Shown: piece after piece, positions 34,500 through 47,796 of the stretch
How the letters are laid out: every line of letters starts with the position of its first letter
How positions within the stretch are numbered: position 1 is the stretch's first letter
Assembly (NCBI GenBank): GCA_030035585.1
Contig: CM057462.1
Location: 119,221,234 to 119,285,233, forward strand
Direction: 5' to 3'
DNA: 64,000 bases
Source of the DNA: Dugong dugon
Taxonomy: Eukaryota; Chordata; Mammalia; Sirenia; Dugongidae
Program-made: the position numbers and the translations under genes
Notes under the pieces: generated by a model
Seen by the model: the letters and a program-made list of their open reading frames with translations, nothing else
What the model was told of the DNA's origin: nothing
Databases searched by the model: none

Positions 34500-36300
34500 T
34501 CCCCCTCACGGCCCCACTTCCTTCCTTAGCCAGCCTAAATACCATGGTCTGACATTATAATCACTACCTTGTATACATAAATCACTCCACTGTCCCTTTC
34601 TCTTTATTTTATAAGCTCACCTGGCAATTCTCAAATCTAAACTCTCGATCTTTACAACCCTCTACCACCAGAATGTGACTAAGAAAATATCAGCATGCTG
34701 ATGGATCTTATTATAAACTCATGACTTCTAACATTGATTGGTCCTTTGATGTGTCCAACAATTTCCCTATGAAATTTACTTTCCTATTTTCATAGATGAT
34801 TATTTCATAACTTTTCTCTCTTCATTCTCAGATGATGATCTTGCCCTGTCTACCACCTCACCTAAATCTGTTCTAAAATACTCTGCCTTCCCTCATTAAA
34901 AGACCAACTCTAACATTCTCTCTCACCAGGACATTGTTGGTGCACTGTCTTTCCTGCAATTGTTTCAATTTTAACTTCTCTCCAAAATAATTTCCATCAT
35001 CAAGCAAATATGCTGTTATTTCTCCCATCTTTAAAAACAACTTTCCTTGAGCTCACATTTCCCTTCTCTGTTCCATCATTCTATTCCCTTTGACAGAATA
35101 AGTCTTAGAAAGTTATCTGTGTTAACTTGAATACTTCCTCTCCTTTCATTCCTTCTTGACATACTCTAACCAGGCTTTTGTCCCTTCCACTATCACACCT
35201 CGCTGGCTATTCATTCTCAGTCTCCTTTTCTTGTCCCTCTTTTTCTTCCTAATCTATTCAACTTTGTAGTGCCCCAAGACTAAGTCCTTGGGTACTTCTC
35301 TATCTACATTCATCCCTAAAAGACATCGTCGAGTCTATAGCTTTAAATTCTACATATACATTGATGACTCAAATGTAGACTTCTAGCTGTGGAATCTCTC
35401 TGAAACTCCATCTCCATACGTTCTTTTATATCTCCACTTGGATGTCAAGTCATCTCAAATTGAGTATGTCCAAAAACAAACTCTTGGGAATTCTAGTTTC
35501 AATAGTGGTATAGTGGCATGTATTGGACTAATCCTCCTTCAGATAACAATTATAAACTCAATAAAATGCATAAAACAACTATATGAATGCACAGGAAAGC
35601 AACCAAAAATAGGATACACTAGAAGGGATTCAACCCTGGAAAGAAGAGATGCACATTTATACAGCCCCTCTTTCTTCCTGAGTCTGCACAGAGCAACTAC
35701 AATTCAAGCAAAAAAACCACAGACATTTTGGCTGAAGGTTTTAGAGGACAGAATGATTGACTGGAAATTGAGGGAGAAAATCCTAGAAAGAAGGAAGCTT
35801 CCACCAAAATCTGGACATAAACTCTCTTCAATCCTTGGCTAATCCTGAGATGTGCTTGCTTGGGGGAAACTACAAAGGGCACAGCAGAAAGCAACAACTA
35901 GAAGACTGAAAGAACTAAGCATGAATTTCAGCTGCTGCCTACTACAGGGGAAATAATGTGGAGACTGGGCACTTCATTTTAAAGAGATGTGACAAATGCC
36001 TTGATATACACTCTTCCATTGAAACTCAGGAAGGGCCATACCTTAGAAGCAAATACTATGTCCTTGGACTAACAGATCTGCACTAGCAATAAGAGCAAAA
36101 CTGAAACAAATCTATCCCCCCAAAAAATTATAAAACCAAACCTGTACAAATTTAAGGTGACGAGCCAGTTATTTAATCGCCTATAGAACAAAAAACCAAC
36201 AGTTTTCAAAGGACTTCAAAGGAAGATTACAGAATCTAAAGTCTCTTCAAAACACCATCCAGTTTATTCTTCTAATATTTAACAGTTTAAGGACAGTTTT
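34500..36300. repeat. Old interspersed repeat-like sequence, unclassified
   Basis: Pyrimidine-rich text such as 'ctttaaattctacatatacattgatgactcaaatgtagacttct' and 'tctccacttggatgtcaagtcatctcaaattgag' resembles an ancient LINE consensus common in mammals. I cannot assign the family or borders with confidence. Confidence 0.4.
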
Positions 36301-37456
36301 CAAGCACTAGAAATTAGTTTCACTCTTCATAGAGTTTATATTATCAGTATTGGTAGGATAAGCTGGAACCTTGGGATAAATTAGGTTAGATCACACCACC
36401 TCTACTCTTGCTCCTTAAGATGGAGTTTAATAAATGAATTTCTCACTATGTTAGGAGAGACAACCTAGTGTAAGAGAAAGAGTAAAGCAGATTAAATTTT
36501 GAATTCAACTCTACAAGTTCTGACTGTTTTCTTCTGCGCAAAGCAGAAGGTAATAAAACTTACTCTCAGAGTACTCTTAATTGAGGTAAAACCGGATTAG
36601 ATGCCAGACATAAAGCAATTGGCAGATATTAATTAGATGCTTAATAAGTTAGTTCTTTTTCCCTTATGATGCCAGTGCCTCATTACTAATAAGTCAGCTC
36701 ATTCATTCAGTTTAACATCTACTAAGTACCCATCACATGGCGGGCGCTAGGCTAGGCACAACTGCAAAGATGAATAAGATGTGGCCCCTGCACTCAAATA
36801 ACTAAGATTTTATGGAGGAAAACAAACACATTAGTGAAAACTCATTTTGCTTGAACAAAGTTGAGTGCTTATTTATTCTTTGTGATAAAGACTAATTTTA
36901 AAAGTGTAACAGAAAATAAAAGTTTGTGACTGTTTTAACAAAATATCCTTATAAACAGAATATAGTTCTGAGCTATCTTAAGGCATTTTCCTTCTCAGAA
37001 TATCATACTTTAAAGCCTAAATTTTAATGAATCCTTTATATCGATCAGTTAGAATAATTACACACCAAACAATATTAGCCAGGCTGTCTCAGTATTCTAC
37101 TGTAATAACTGCTACTCAAAATCTAAATCAAGTAAAAGATGGTGAATTTGAAAATTAATCAAGTCTAATATATGAACAATAATAGAAAAACACTAGTTAG
37201 AAAAAATATATAAAATAGAACTTCAAAATCCTTACAACCTGCAAAATGTGTTTAAATGCCCTCACAGATGTTTAGAGTAAATGGCGCTAAAGACAAAATG
37301 CACAAAAACACACATGCCAATCAAGGAAAGTAAAGAACCTCTGTGGGTCAGATAAAAACTAAAATTTTTCAAAAAGGAATTAACTTACAAAGGACTTCAA
37401 GAGTAATTAACTGTTTCTAAATTTTCCTTAAATATCTTAGCAGGAGAAAGGCAGAG

Positions 37457-37825
37457 AGGTAGCTAACCTCAAAGATGGTCCCCAAGGTCCCCCCTCCTAG
37501 GATTCATATCCTTGTATATTCGTCTGCAATGAATAGGACTGATTTGTGTAATGAATAGAATGTGGCAGAAGTGAGGGTGTATGACTTCCTAGACTAGGTC
37601 ATAAAAAGCTGATGGCTTTCTCTTTGTTCTCTCTCATAGATCACGTGCATAGGGGAAGCCAGCCATTGTGGTACATGAATGCTCAAGCAGCCCTGGGGAG
37701 AGGCCCAGGTGAGGTCAGGAACTGAAGTCTCCTGCCCACAGCCATGTGAGTGAGCCATCTTGGAAATGGATCTTTCAGCCCCTGCTGAAGCGTTCAGATG
37801 ACTGAAACTAAAGCTGACATTTTTT
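37457..37825 (+). repeat. MaLR-like LTR, first part (split by L1)
   Basis: 'tagctaacctcaaagatggtccccaaggtcccccctcctaggattcatatcctt' and 'cagccatgtgagtgagccatcttggaaatggat' are MLT1/MST-type LTR sequence. It breaks at agctgacatttttt and resumes after 8 kb of L1, ending 'tgttacagagcaatagataactaat'. Confidence 0.75.
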
Positions 37826-40800
37826 GTTGTTGCTGTGCTTTAAGTCAAAGTTTACAATTCAAGTTAGTCTCTCATACAAACCTTTATACATAGTTTTCTG
37901 ACCCTACTATACTGTGATAGCACACTCTTCCTTTCCACCCCGTACTTCCCATGTCCACTCAAGCAGCTCCTGACCCTCTCTGCCCTCTCATCTCACCTCT
38001 GGACAGGAGCTGCCCATTTAGTATCATGTATCCACTTGAGCTAAGAAGCACACTCCCCATGAGTATCATTTTATGTCTCATAGTCCAGTCTATGTCTGAA
38101 GTGTTGGCTTCGGGAATGGTTTCAGTTCTGGTCTAATGGAGAGTCTGGGGTCCTTGTCTTCTGGGCTCCCTCCAGTCTCAGTCAGACCATTAAGTCTGGT
38201 CTTTTTACTAGAATTTGAGCTCTGCATCCCACTTTTCTCCTGCTCCATCAGGGACTGTCTGTTGTGTTCCCTGTCAGGGTGGTCATTGTTATAGCTGGGC
38301 ACCATCTAGTTCTTCTGGTCTCAGGCTGATGACGTCTCTGGTTTTTGTGGCCCTTTCTGTCTCTTGGGCTAATACTTCCCCTGTATCCATGGTGTTCTTC
38401 ATTCTCCTTTACTCCAGGCAGGTTGGGACCAATTGATGCATCTTAGGCGGCTGCTCGCTAGCTTTTAAGACCCCAGACGCCACTCAACAAAGTGGGATGC
38501 AGAACATTTTCTTAAAAAACTTTGTTATGCCAACTGACCCAGCTGTCCCCTGAAAGCATGGTCCCCAGACCCTCACCCCTGCTACTCCGTCCTCGAAGTG
38601 TTTGCTTATATTCAGAAAACTTCTTAGCTTTGGTTTAGTTCAGTTGTGCTGACTTCCCCTGTAGTGTGTGCTGTCCTTCCCTTCACCTAAGATAATTCTT
38701 GTCTATTTTCTAGTTAGTGAATACCCTTCTCCCTCCCTCCCCACCCACGTAACCATCAGAGAATGTTATGTTCTGTGTTTAAACCTTTTCTTCGGTTCTT
38801 ATAATAGTGGTCTCATACAATATTTGTCCTTCTGCAAATGACTAAATTCATTCAGCATAACATTTTCCAGATTCCTCCATGTTATGTTTCATGGATTCAT
38901 CATTGTTCTTTATCGTTGTATACTATTCCACTGTGTGAATACACCATAATTTGTTTATCCATTCGTCCGTTGACAGCCACCTAGGTTGTTTCCATCTTTT
39001 TGCTATCATGAACAATGCTGCCATGAACATGCATGTGCATGTATTTATTCCTCTGATGGCTCTTAATCTTCTAGGATATATTTCAAAGAGTGGGATTGCT
39101 GGATTGCACAGTACTTCTATTACTAGCTTTTTAAGGAAGTGTCAAGTCAATTTCCAAAGTGGTTGTACCATTTTACATTTCTACCAACAGTGTATAAGTG
39201 TTCCAGTCCCTCCACAAAGCTCTCCAGCATTTATTATTTTGTGTTCTTTGTATTAATGCTAGCCTTGTTGGGGTGAGATGGCATCTTATTGTAGTTTTGA
39301 TTTGCATTTCTCTAATGGCTAATGATCCTGAGCATTTCCTCATGTGTCTGTTAGCCGCCCGAATGTCTTCTTTGGTGAAGTGCCTGTTCATATCATTTGC
39401 CCATTTTTTGGGGGGTTGTTCATCTTTTTGTTGTTGAGGTTTTGTAGTATCTTGTAGATTTTAGAGATTAGATGCTGATCCGATTTGTTGTAGCCAAAAA
39501 TTTTTTCCCAGTCTGTAGGTTGTCTTTTCACTCTTTGAGTGAAGTCTTTTGAAGAGCATAAATGTTTGATTTGTAGGAGCTCCCAGTTATGTAGTTTCTC
39601 CTCTGGTGTTTGTGCACTGTTACTTATGGTTCATATTCTGTTTATGCCATGTATCAGGGCTCCTAGTGTTGTCCCTATTTTTCTTCCATGATCTTTATCA
39701 TTTTAGATTTTATATTTAGGTCTTTGACCATTTTGAGTGAGTTTTTGTGCATGGTGTGAGGTATGGGTCTAGTTTCAGTTTTTTGCAGATGGATATCCAG
39801 TTCTGCCAGTACCATCTGTTAAAGAAACTAGCTTTTCCCCAATTAACAGACTTTGGGCCTTTGTCAAATATCAGCTGCTTATAGGTGGATGAATTTATGT
39901 CTGGATTCTCAATTCTGTTCCATTGGTCTATGTATCTGTTGTTGTACCAGTACCAGGCTGTTTTGACTACTGTGGTGGTATAATAGGTTCTAAAATCAGG
40001 TAGTGTGAGGCCTCCCATTTTATTCTTCTTCTTCAGTAATGCTTTATCTGAGGCCTCTTCCCTTTCCCTATGAAGATGGTGATTTGTTTCTCCATCTCAC
40101 TAGAAAATGCCATTGGAATTTGGATCGGTAATGCGTTACTTCTGTAGATTACTTTGGGTAGAGATGACATTTTCACAATGTTGAGTCTTCCTATCCATGA
40201 GCAAGGTATGTTTTTCTACTTATGCAGGTCTCTTTTGATTTCTTGCAGTAGTGTCTTGTAGTTTTCATTGTAAAGGCCTTTTAGGTTTCTGGCTAGATTT
40301 ACTGCTAGGTATTTTATCTTCTTGTGGGCTACTGTAAATGGTACTGATTTGGTGATTTCCTCTTTGAAGTTCTCTTTGTTGGTGTAAAGGAATCCAACTG
40401 ATTTTTGTATGTTTATCTTGCATACTGAAACTTCACTGAAATCTTCTATTAGTTCCAGTAGTTTTCTTTGGATTCTTTGGGGTTTTCTGTGTATAAGATC
40501 ATATCATCTGCAAATAGAGATACCTTGACTTCTTCCTTACCAATTTGGATGTGCTTTCTTTCTTTTTCTAGCCTAGTTTCTCCAGCTAGGACCTCCAGCA
40601 CAATGTTGAATAAGAGTGGTGACAAAAGGCAACCTTGTCTGGTTCCTGTTCTCAAGGGGAACACTTTCAAAGTCTCTCCATTTAGGATGATGCTGGCTGC
40701 TCACTTTGTATAAATGCCCTCAATTATGTTGAGGAATGTCCCTTCCATTCCTATTTTGCTGAGAGTTTTTATCGTGAATGGATGCTGGACTTTGTCAAAT

Positions 40801-41835
40801 GCATTTTCTGCATCCATTGGTAAGATCATGTGGTTCTTATCTTTTGTTTTATTTATGTGATGGATTACACTGATTGTTTTTCTAATGTTGAACCATCCCT
40901 GCATACCTGGTATAAATCCCACTTCATCGTGTGAATTATTTTTTTGATATATTGTTGAATTTTATTGGCTAGAATTTCGTTGAGGATTTTTTCATCAATG
41001 TTCATGAGGGATATTGGTCTGTAATTTTCTTTTTTTGTGGTGTCCTTACCTGGTTTTGGTATCAGGGTTATGCTGGCTTCATAGAATGAGTTTGGGAATA
41101 TTCCGTCATTTTCTATGCTCTCAAATACCTTTAGTAGCGGTGTTAACTCTTCTCTGAAGGTTTGGTAGAATTCTCCAGTGAAATTGTCAAGGACAGGGCT
41201 TTTTTTGTTGGGAGTATTTTAATTACCTTTTCAATCTCTTCTTTTGTTATAGATTTATTTAGTTGTTTTACCTCTGATTGTGTTAGTTTACTTAGGTAGT
41301 GACTTTCCAGAAATTTGTCCATTTCCTCTAGGTTTTCAAATTTGTTAAGAGTACAATTTTTCACAGTATTCTGTTATGATTCTTTTAATTTCTGTTGGGT
41401 CTGCTGTGATAACATCCATCTCATTTCTTATATGAGTTATTTGCTTTCTCTCCTGTTTTTCTTTTGTCAGCTTGGCCAATGGTTTATGGATTTCGTTGAT
41501 CTTTTCAAAGAACCAGTTTTTGGTCTTGTTAACTCTTTCAATTGTTTTTCTATTCTCTAATTCATTTAATTCTGCTCTAATTCTTATTATTTCCTTTCTT
41601 CTGGCACCTGAGGGCTTCTTTTGCTGCTCTCTTTCTACTTATTCAAGTTGTCAGGTTAAAGTTTTGATTTTGGCCCTTTCTTCTTTTTGGATGTGTGCAT
41701 TTATTGCTATAAACTGACCTCTGAGCACTGCTTTGCTCTGTCCCAAAGGTTCTGGTAGGGTGTGTTTTCATTCTCATTTGATTCTATGAATTTCTTTATT
41801 CTATCCTTAATTTCTTCTATAACCCAGTAGTTTTT
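37826..41835 (-). mobile_element. L1 LINE 'A', 3' UTR through ORF2, degenerate
   Basis: In the minus orientation it has a long 3' UTR (37826-38750), then broken ORF2: a C-terminal part (39173-39391), RT pieces with [19 protein letters not shown] and the catalytic FADD box at 40503-40514, [13 protein letters not shown] (40701-40922), and upstream RT sequence to 41835. Many stops and frameshifts make it inactive. It continues at 45582-45798 after a second L1 insertion. The TSD agctgacatttttt (37812-37825 and 45799-45812) marks its insertion into the LTR. Confidence 0.9.
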
Positions 41836-42750
41836 TTTATATTTTATATTTTATTCTTTTTATTGTACTTTAGATGAAGGTTTACAGAACAAATAGTTTC
41901 TCATTAAACAGTTAGTACACATTGTTTTATGATACTGGTTAACAACCCCACGACATGTCAACACTGTCCCTTCACCACCTTGGGTTCCATATTACCAGCT
42001 TTCCTGTCCCCTCCTGCCTTCTAGTCCTTGTCCCTGGACTGTTGTGCCCCATTAGTTTCATTTTGTTTTATGGGGCTGTCTAATCTTTGGCTGAATGGTG
42101 AACCTTGGGAGTGACTTCATTACTGAGCTAAAAGGGTGTCCGGGGCATACTCTTGGGGTTTCTCCAGTCTCTGTCAGGCCAGTGAAGTGTGGTCTTTTTT
42201 TGTGAGTTAGAATTTTTTCTACCTTTTTATCCAGCTCTGTCTGGGACACTCTGTTGTGATCTCAGTCAGAGCAGTCAGTGGTGTTAGCCAGGCACCATCT
42301 AGTTGTACTGGACTCAGTCTGGTGCAGGCCGTGCTAGTTGTGGTCCGTTAGTCCTTTGGAGTAATCTTTCCCTTGTATCTTGTTCTCTTCATTCTCCCTT
42401 GCTGCCGAAGGGGTGAGACCAGTGGAGTATCTTAGATGGCTGCTCACAGGCTTTTAAGACCCCAGATGCCTCTTACCAAGGTAGAATGTAGAACGTTTTC
42501 TTTATAAACTGTGTTATGCCAATTAAGCTAGATGTTCCATGAGACTATGGTCCCCACAGCCCTCTGCCCAGCAATTCAGTCCTTCAGGGAGTTTGGATGT
42601 GTCCGTGGAGCTTCCATAACATTTCCTTGTACAAGTTGTGCTGGCTTCCCCAGTATTGTGCACTGTCTTACCCTTCACCAAAGTTACAACTTATCTATTG
42701 ACTATTTAGTATTCCCTCCTGCCTCCTCCCATCCCTTGTAACCAACAAAG
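41836..42750 (-). mobile_element. L1 'B': long 3' UTR only
   Basis: In minus orientation this runs from poly(A) ('tttattgtactttagatgaaggtttacag') through the long UTR ('cttttaagaccccagatgcctc', 'aacttgtgctggcttcccc') to about 42750, with no ORF2. It lies directly between the A element and the short-UTR L1 'C'. It is either a separate insertion into C's tail or part of the same transcript. Confidence 0.8.
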
Positions 42751-45566
42751 ACTCTTATTTTTTAATTTTTTATTGTACTTTAGTTGAAGGTTTACAGAAC
42801 AAATAGTTTCTCATTAAACAGTCAGTACACATATTGTTTTACGACATTGGTTAACAACCCCACGACATGTCAACTCTCTCCCTTCTCGAACTTGGAGGAT
42901 CTTCTTTTTGGTGAAAATTTACATAGCCAAAGTTACACCATTTCAAAAGTTTCTACATGTACAATTCAGTGGATTGTTTCTTTTTGTGTGTAAAATATTT
43001 CTTGAGTTTTTACAGTAGAGGTCTCCTACAATATTTGTCCTTTTGTGATTGACTTATTTCACTGAGCACAACATTCTCCAGTTTCATCCATGTTAGGAGA
43101 TGCTTCACAGATTCATCACTGTTCTTTATCATTGCATAATACTCCATTGTGTGTACGTACCATAGTTTGTTTATCCATTCTTCTGTTGATGGGCATCTAC
43201 ATTGTTTCCATCTTTTTGCTATTGTGAACAATGCTGCAATGAACATGGGTGTGCATATGTCTATTCGTCGTGTGACAGCTCTTATTTCTCTGGGATATAT
43301 TCTTAGGACTGGGATTGCTGTCTGGTATAGTATTTTTGTTTCTAGCTTTCTAAGGAAGCACCATACCATTTTCCAGAATGGTTGTATCATTTTGTATTCC
43401 CACCAGCAGTGCATAAGAGTTCCGATCTCCCTGAAGCCTCTCCAACATTTGTTATTTCCAGATTTTTTGATTCATGCCTGTAATGCCAGGGTGAGATGGT
43501 ATCTCATTGTGGTTTTAATTCACATTTCTCTAATGGCTAGTGATCGCGAGCATTTCCTCATGTGTCTGCTGGCTGCTTGAATGTCTTCTTTGGTGAAGTG
43601 TCTGTTCATTTCCATTGCCCATTTTTTAATAGGATTATTTGTCTTTTTGTTGTAGAGGTGTTGGATTTTCTTGTAGATTATAGAGATTCGACCTTTGTCT
43701 TACTTGAATGTCCAAAATTTTTTTCCCAGTTTGTAGGTTCTCTTTTTACTCTTTTGGTGAAGTCTTTTGATGAGCATAAGTGTTTGATTTTTAGAAGATC
43801 CCAGTTATCTAGCTTATCTTCTGGAGTTTGTGTGTTGTTGGTTTTGGTTTGTATCCCGTTAATGCCATGTATTAGGGCTTTTAGTGTCGATCCTATTTTT
43901 TCTTCTATGAACTTTATAGTTTTTGGCTTTATATTTAGGTCTTTGATTGATTTTGAATTAGTTTTTGTATAAGGTGTGAGGTATGGGTCCTGTTTCATTT
44001 TTTTTGCTGATGGACATCCAGTTTTGCCAGCACCCTTTGTTAAAAAGACTGTATTTTCCCCATTTGATGGGCTTTGGGCCTTCGTCAAAGATCAGGTGAC
44101 TGTAGATGGATGGATTTACATCTGGGTTCTCAATTCTGTTCCATTGGTCAATGTATCTGTCGTTGTACCAGTACCAGGCTATTTTGACTACCGCAGCTGT
44201 ATGGTAGGTTCTGAGGTCAGGTAGTGTGAGTCTTCCTATTTTATTCTTCTTCTTCAATAGTGCTTTACTTATTTGGGCCCTCTTCCCTTTCCATATAAAG
44301 TTAATGAATAGTTTTTCCATCTCTTTAAAGAATGTTGTTGGTATTTGGATTGGAATTGCATTGTATTTGTAAATTGCTTTAGGTAGAATTGTCATGTTCA
44401 CAATGTTGAGTCTACCTATCCATGAACATGTATGTTTTTCCATTTATGTAGATCCCTTTGGGTTTCTTGCAGTAGGGTTTTGTAGTTTTCTTTGTACAGG
44501 TCTTTTACATCCCTGGTTAGATTTATTCATCAACTGAGATAATCATGTGACTCTTCTTTCATTTTTGTGGTAGATTACCTGGATTGATTTTCTAATGTTG
44601 AACCATCCTTGCATACCTGGTATGAATCCTACTTGGTCGTGGTGAATCATTTTTTTTTTTTATATATGCCGAATTCTATTGACTAGAATTTTGTTGAGAA
44701 TTTTTGCATCTATATTCATGAGAGATATTGGTCTGTAATTTTTTTGTGGTATCTTTGCCAGGTTTTGGTATCAGGGTTATGCTGGCTTCATAGAAATAAT
44801 TTTGAAGTGTTGCTTCCTTTTCTATGTTCTGAAATAGTTTGAGTAGTACTGCTGTAAGGTCTTCTCTGAATGTTTGATAGAATTCTCCAGTGAAGCCATC
44901 TGGGCGAGGGCTTTTTTTTGTTGGGAGGTTTTTTTTTATTACCTTTACAATCTCTTCTCTTGTTACGTATCTGTTCAAATTTTCAACATCACTTTGTGAT
45001 AGTTTGGGTAGGTAGCGTGTTTCTAGAAATTTATCCATTTTCTAGGTTTTCAAATTTGTTGGAGTATAGTTTTTTTGTAATACTCTGTTATGATCCTTTT
45101 TACTTCGGTTAGGTCTGTTGTAATATTCCCCATTTCATTTCATTTCTTATTTGGGTTATTTGCATCCTCTCCTGTTTTTCTTTTGTCATTCTGGCCAGTG
45201 GTTTGTTGACTTTGTTTGTTCTTTCAAAGAACCAACTTTTTGTTTTGTTGATTCTATTGTTTTTCTATTCTCTATTTCATTTATTTCTGATCTTTATTAT
45301 TTCCTTTCTTCTGGTGGCTGTGGGCTTTTTTTGCTGTTCTATTTGTTTGAGTGCTGTAGTTAATGTTTTTATTTTATCCCTTTCTTCTTTTTAATGTGTG
45401 CATCTGTTGCCATAAATTGTCATCTGAGGACTGCCTTTGCTGTGTCCCAAAGGTTTTGGTATGATGTATCTTCTCTCACACTTGATTCTAGGAATTTTTT
45501 GATTCCATCTCTGATTTCTTCTATTACCCAGTGGTTCATATGCAGGGTGTTATTCAGTTTCCATGT
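42751..45566 (-). mobile_element. L1 LINE 'C', short 3' UTR and ORF2, degenerate
   Basis: Minus-strand order is a short 3' UTR ('ttgtactttagttgaaggtttacag', then 'ttctacatgtacaattcag'), an ORF2 C-terminus (43010-43414, with WINKLWYVHTMEYYAMIKN), middle ORF2 (43678-44443, with [20 protein letters not shown] and [18 protein letters not shown]), and an RT-proximal part (44676-45038, with FYQTFREDL and [12 protein letters not shown]). The 5' end is truncated at 45566. The perfect 15-bp TSD aacccagtagttttt (41821-41835 and 45567-45581) shows that B+C together sit inside L1 A. Confidence 0.9.
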
Positions 45567-45581
45567 AACCCAGTAGTTTTT

Positions 45582-45798
45582 GAGCAAGGTGCTGTTCAGT
45601 TTCCATGTGTTTGATTTTTTTTTCCTTTCTTTTTCTGTTATTGATTTCTACTTTTATGGCTTTATGGTCAGAAAAGATGCTTTGGATTCTGTTAAGGCTT
45701 GCTTAATGGCTTAATATGTGGTCTATTCTGGAATGTTCCATGTGTGTTGGAAAAGAAAGTATACTTGGCTGCTGTTGGGTGGAGTGTTCAGTATATGC
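45582..45798 (-). mobile_element. L1 'A', 5' remnant
   Basis: 'gagcaaggtgctgttcagtttccatgtgtttg' to 'gctgttgggtggagtgttcagtatatg' continues ORF2 of L1 A across the B/C insertion. The element is 5'-truncated here. Confidence 0.85.
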
Positions 45799-45812
45799 AG
45801 CTGACATTTTTT

Positions 45813-45962
45813 TTTTTACTGAAACTTCATGAGAGATCCTAAGTCAGGACCAGCCAGTTAAGCTGATCCTGAAATCCTGACTCACAGAAACCATGAGATA
45901 ATAAATACTTGTTTTAAGCTACTAAATTTTGAGGTAATTTGTTACAGAGCAATAGATAACTA
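45813..45962 (+). repeat. MaLR-like LTR, second part
   Basis: 'gaaaccatgagataataaatacttgttttaagctactaaattttg' carries the LTR poly(A) signal region, and 'gttacagagcaatagataactaat' is the typical MLT1 end. It completes the LTR starting near 37457. Confidence 0.78.
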
Positions 45963-47535
45963 ATAATAACTAATTCCAAAATATTGGAATAAGTCTGTGT
46001 ACATTCTGGGTATATACTCTGGGGAGATGGCAGACAGGCTGAATGAGTCCTTTGTTGTAATATCACAGAGGACATTGTTGATAATATTTTCAACCAAAAC
46101 ATTTCATTAAATTAATAGGTTAAAGGTGCTAGATCAACTCAGTGTAAACATATTCTTGTTCTAGGCTTAACCCAAAAGCTATGTAGACAAATTACTGCTA
46201 CTGAAGGAACATAAGGACGATACTGAGTTTCTGTAATTCAAGATTATTTTGTCCATAAATTCCACTGTCCATGTTGCCAGGGACTTAGTAATTTTCTACT
46301 GCATCTCTCATTCATAAGAGCCAAAGACTATGTTTGTTTAATTTAACAAACAATAAATCTGGTATTTTCAGTAACAATTGCATTTCTAATTGGCCTAGTT
46401 ACCTCATAAGTAGCTCCTCCAAGAATAACGTTTTCTGAAGTATTCTGCTAGGTGCTTTAATGTGCCTCATCTCATTTAACTGATATAAGGTACTTTTTGG
46501 TTCTAATAATTTTTATAAAGCACATTTATCGAATAACTGAAGGTTACATATAAAGATATGTTTGTATAAATGTTCCATAATGTGTTACATTTCCTCTTTC
46601 AGTTAGGACCCCCCATCCCCACTCCAATAAAGTTGAAATTGCTTTAATTGGCTCTTTTCATAGATGCAGGTAAATCCCTTTTGAGATGGATAGACAATTT
46701 CTTGTGCAATACAACTTCCTTAGAGGCCAATAATTCTAGCTATGTCACTCTTGTGAAACAATACTTGACAAAAGCAAAACAGCTGAAATTGTCTTTATAG
46801 CCCAGAGTCCCTTAATTTAAAGGGAATCTTTTTTTCCCTGAAGGGAAATAAATCCTGTGATTTGATGTCAACACTTACTATCAAGAGCTAGTAATCTGCA
46901 TTTTATGCTATTGTCTTGAATCAATATTATCAAAGGATTATAAATCACAAACCTTGAATGTTCTGTTATTACTGATTACTCTAGCAATGTATGTTAAATA
47001 CCTAGGCAAATCAGTTTCACAACACAATACCCTACAAACTTTATTTGATACAATTGGGACACAGTGACATTTAGTGGTCACAAATCTAATGCCCTCCAAA
47101 AATATGTGCAGTTACAACAAATCATCATTAATGTTGGCTATTTGGACACAGTTATCAAGTTGTTAAATTAAACATGAATTAAAGACTATCATTCAGGCTT
47201 ATAATATTAAGTCCCTAAGAGGTCTAATTAGTTGATTGCAAAATTAATGTAGGCTTTTTTTTATCCCGCATATATGGGTTCATAAAACATTCTATTGGTG
47301 AATAGTTATAAATACCCAAAATTATAGCCATACACCAAATATGTTAATGAAGAGTAATATTCTCCTCTCCTCTATCTTCCTTGGTGTTGTGAAGATGTGT
47401 CTATTAGCAGGAATATAAGCACAATATAATTTTGGTCATGTGGAGAAATATGAGATGGACCTTTATAACTACTTTATCCTTTTACCAAACTAAATGTACT
47501 TAAAGTCCCTAAATAAAACCTGAAAGAATAAATAC

Positions 47536-47740
47536 CAAAACCCATTGCTGTCGAGTCAATTCAGCTTATAGCAACCCCATGTGTTACAAAATGGAACTGC
47601 TCCATAGGGTTTTCTTGGCTGTAATCTTAATAGAAATAGATTGCCAGACCTTTCTTCTGCAGCACTGCTGCATGTGTTTGAACTGCCAACCATTAAGTTA
47701 TTAGTTAAGCGCAAACCATTTGTGCCACCCAGGGACCTTC
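47536..47740 (-). repeat. AfroSINE-type SINE
   Basis: 'ccaaaacccattgctgtcgagtcaattcagc' to 'gcaaaccatttgtgccacccagggacc' in reverse complement. Confidence 0.9.
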
Positions 47741-47796
47741 TGGAGGTGATAGAGATCCTCCGTATCCAAAGACTGGACTTAAAAGTTAAGGACTTT

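Noticed and set aside
35438-35842. 134-residue plus-strand open frame
   Set aside because: It falls in old repeat-like DNA without splice context or family motifs and is opposite to the host gene.
40449-40922. Active L1 reverse transcriptase
   Set aside because: Conserved boxes are present, but the ORF2 is broken by frameshifts, stops and a 3.7-kb insertion.
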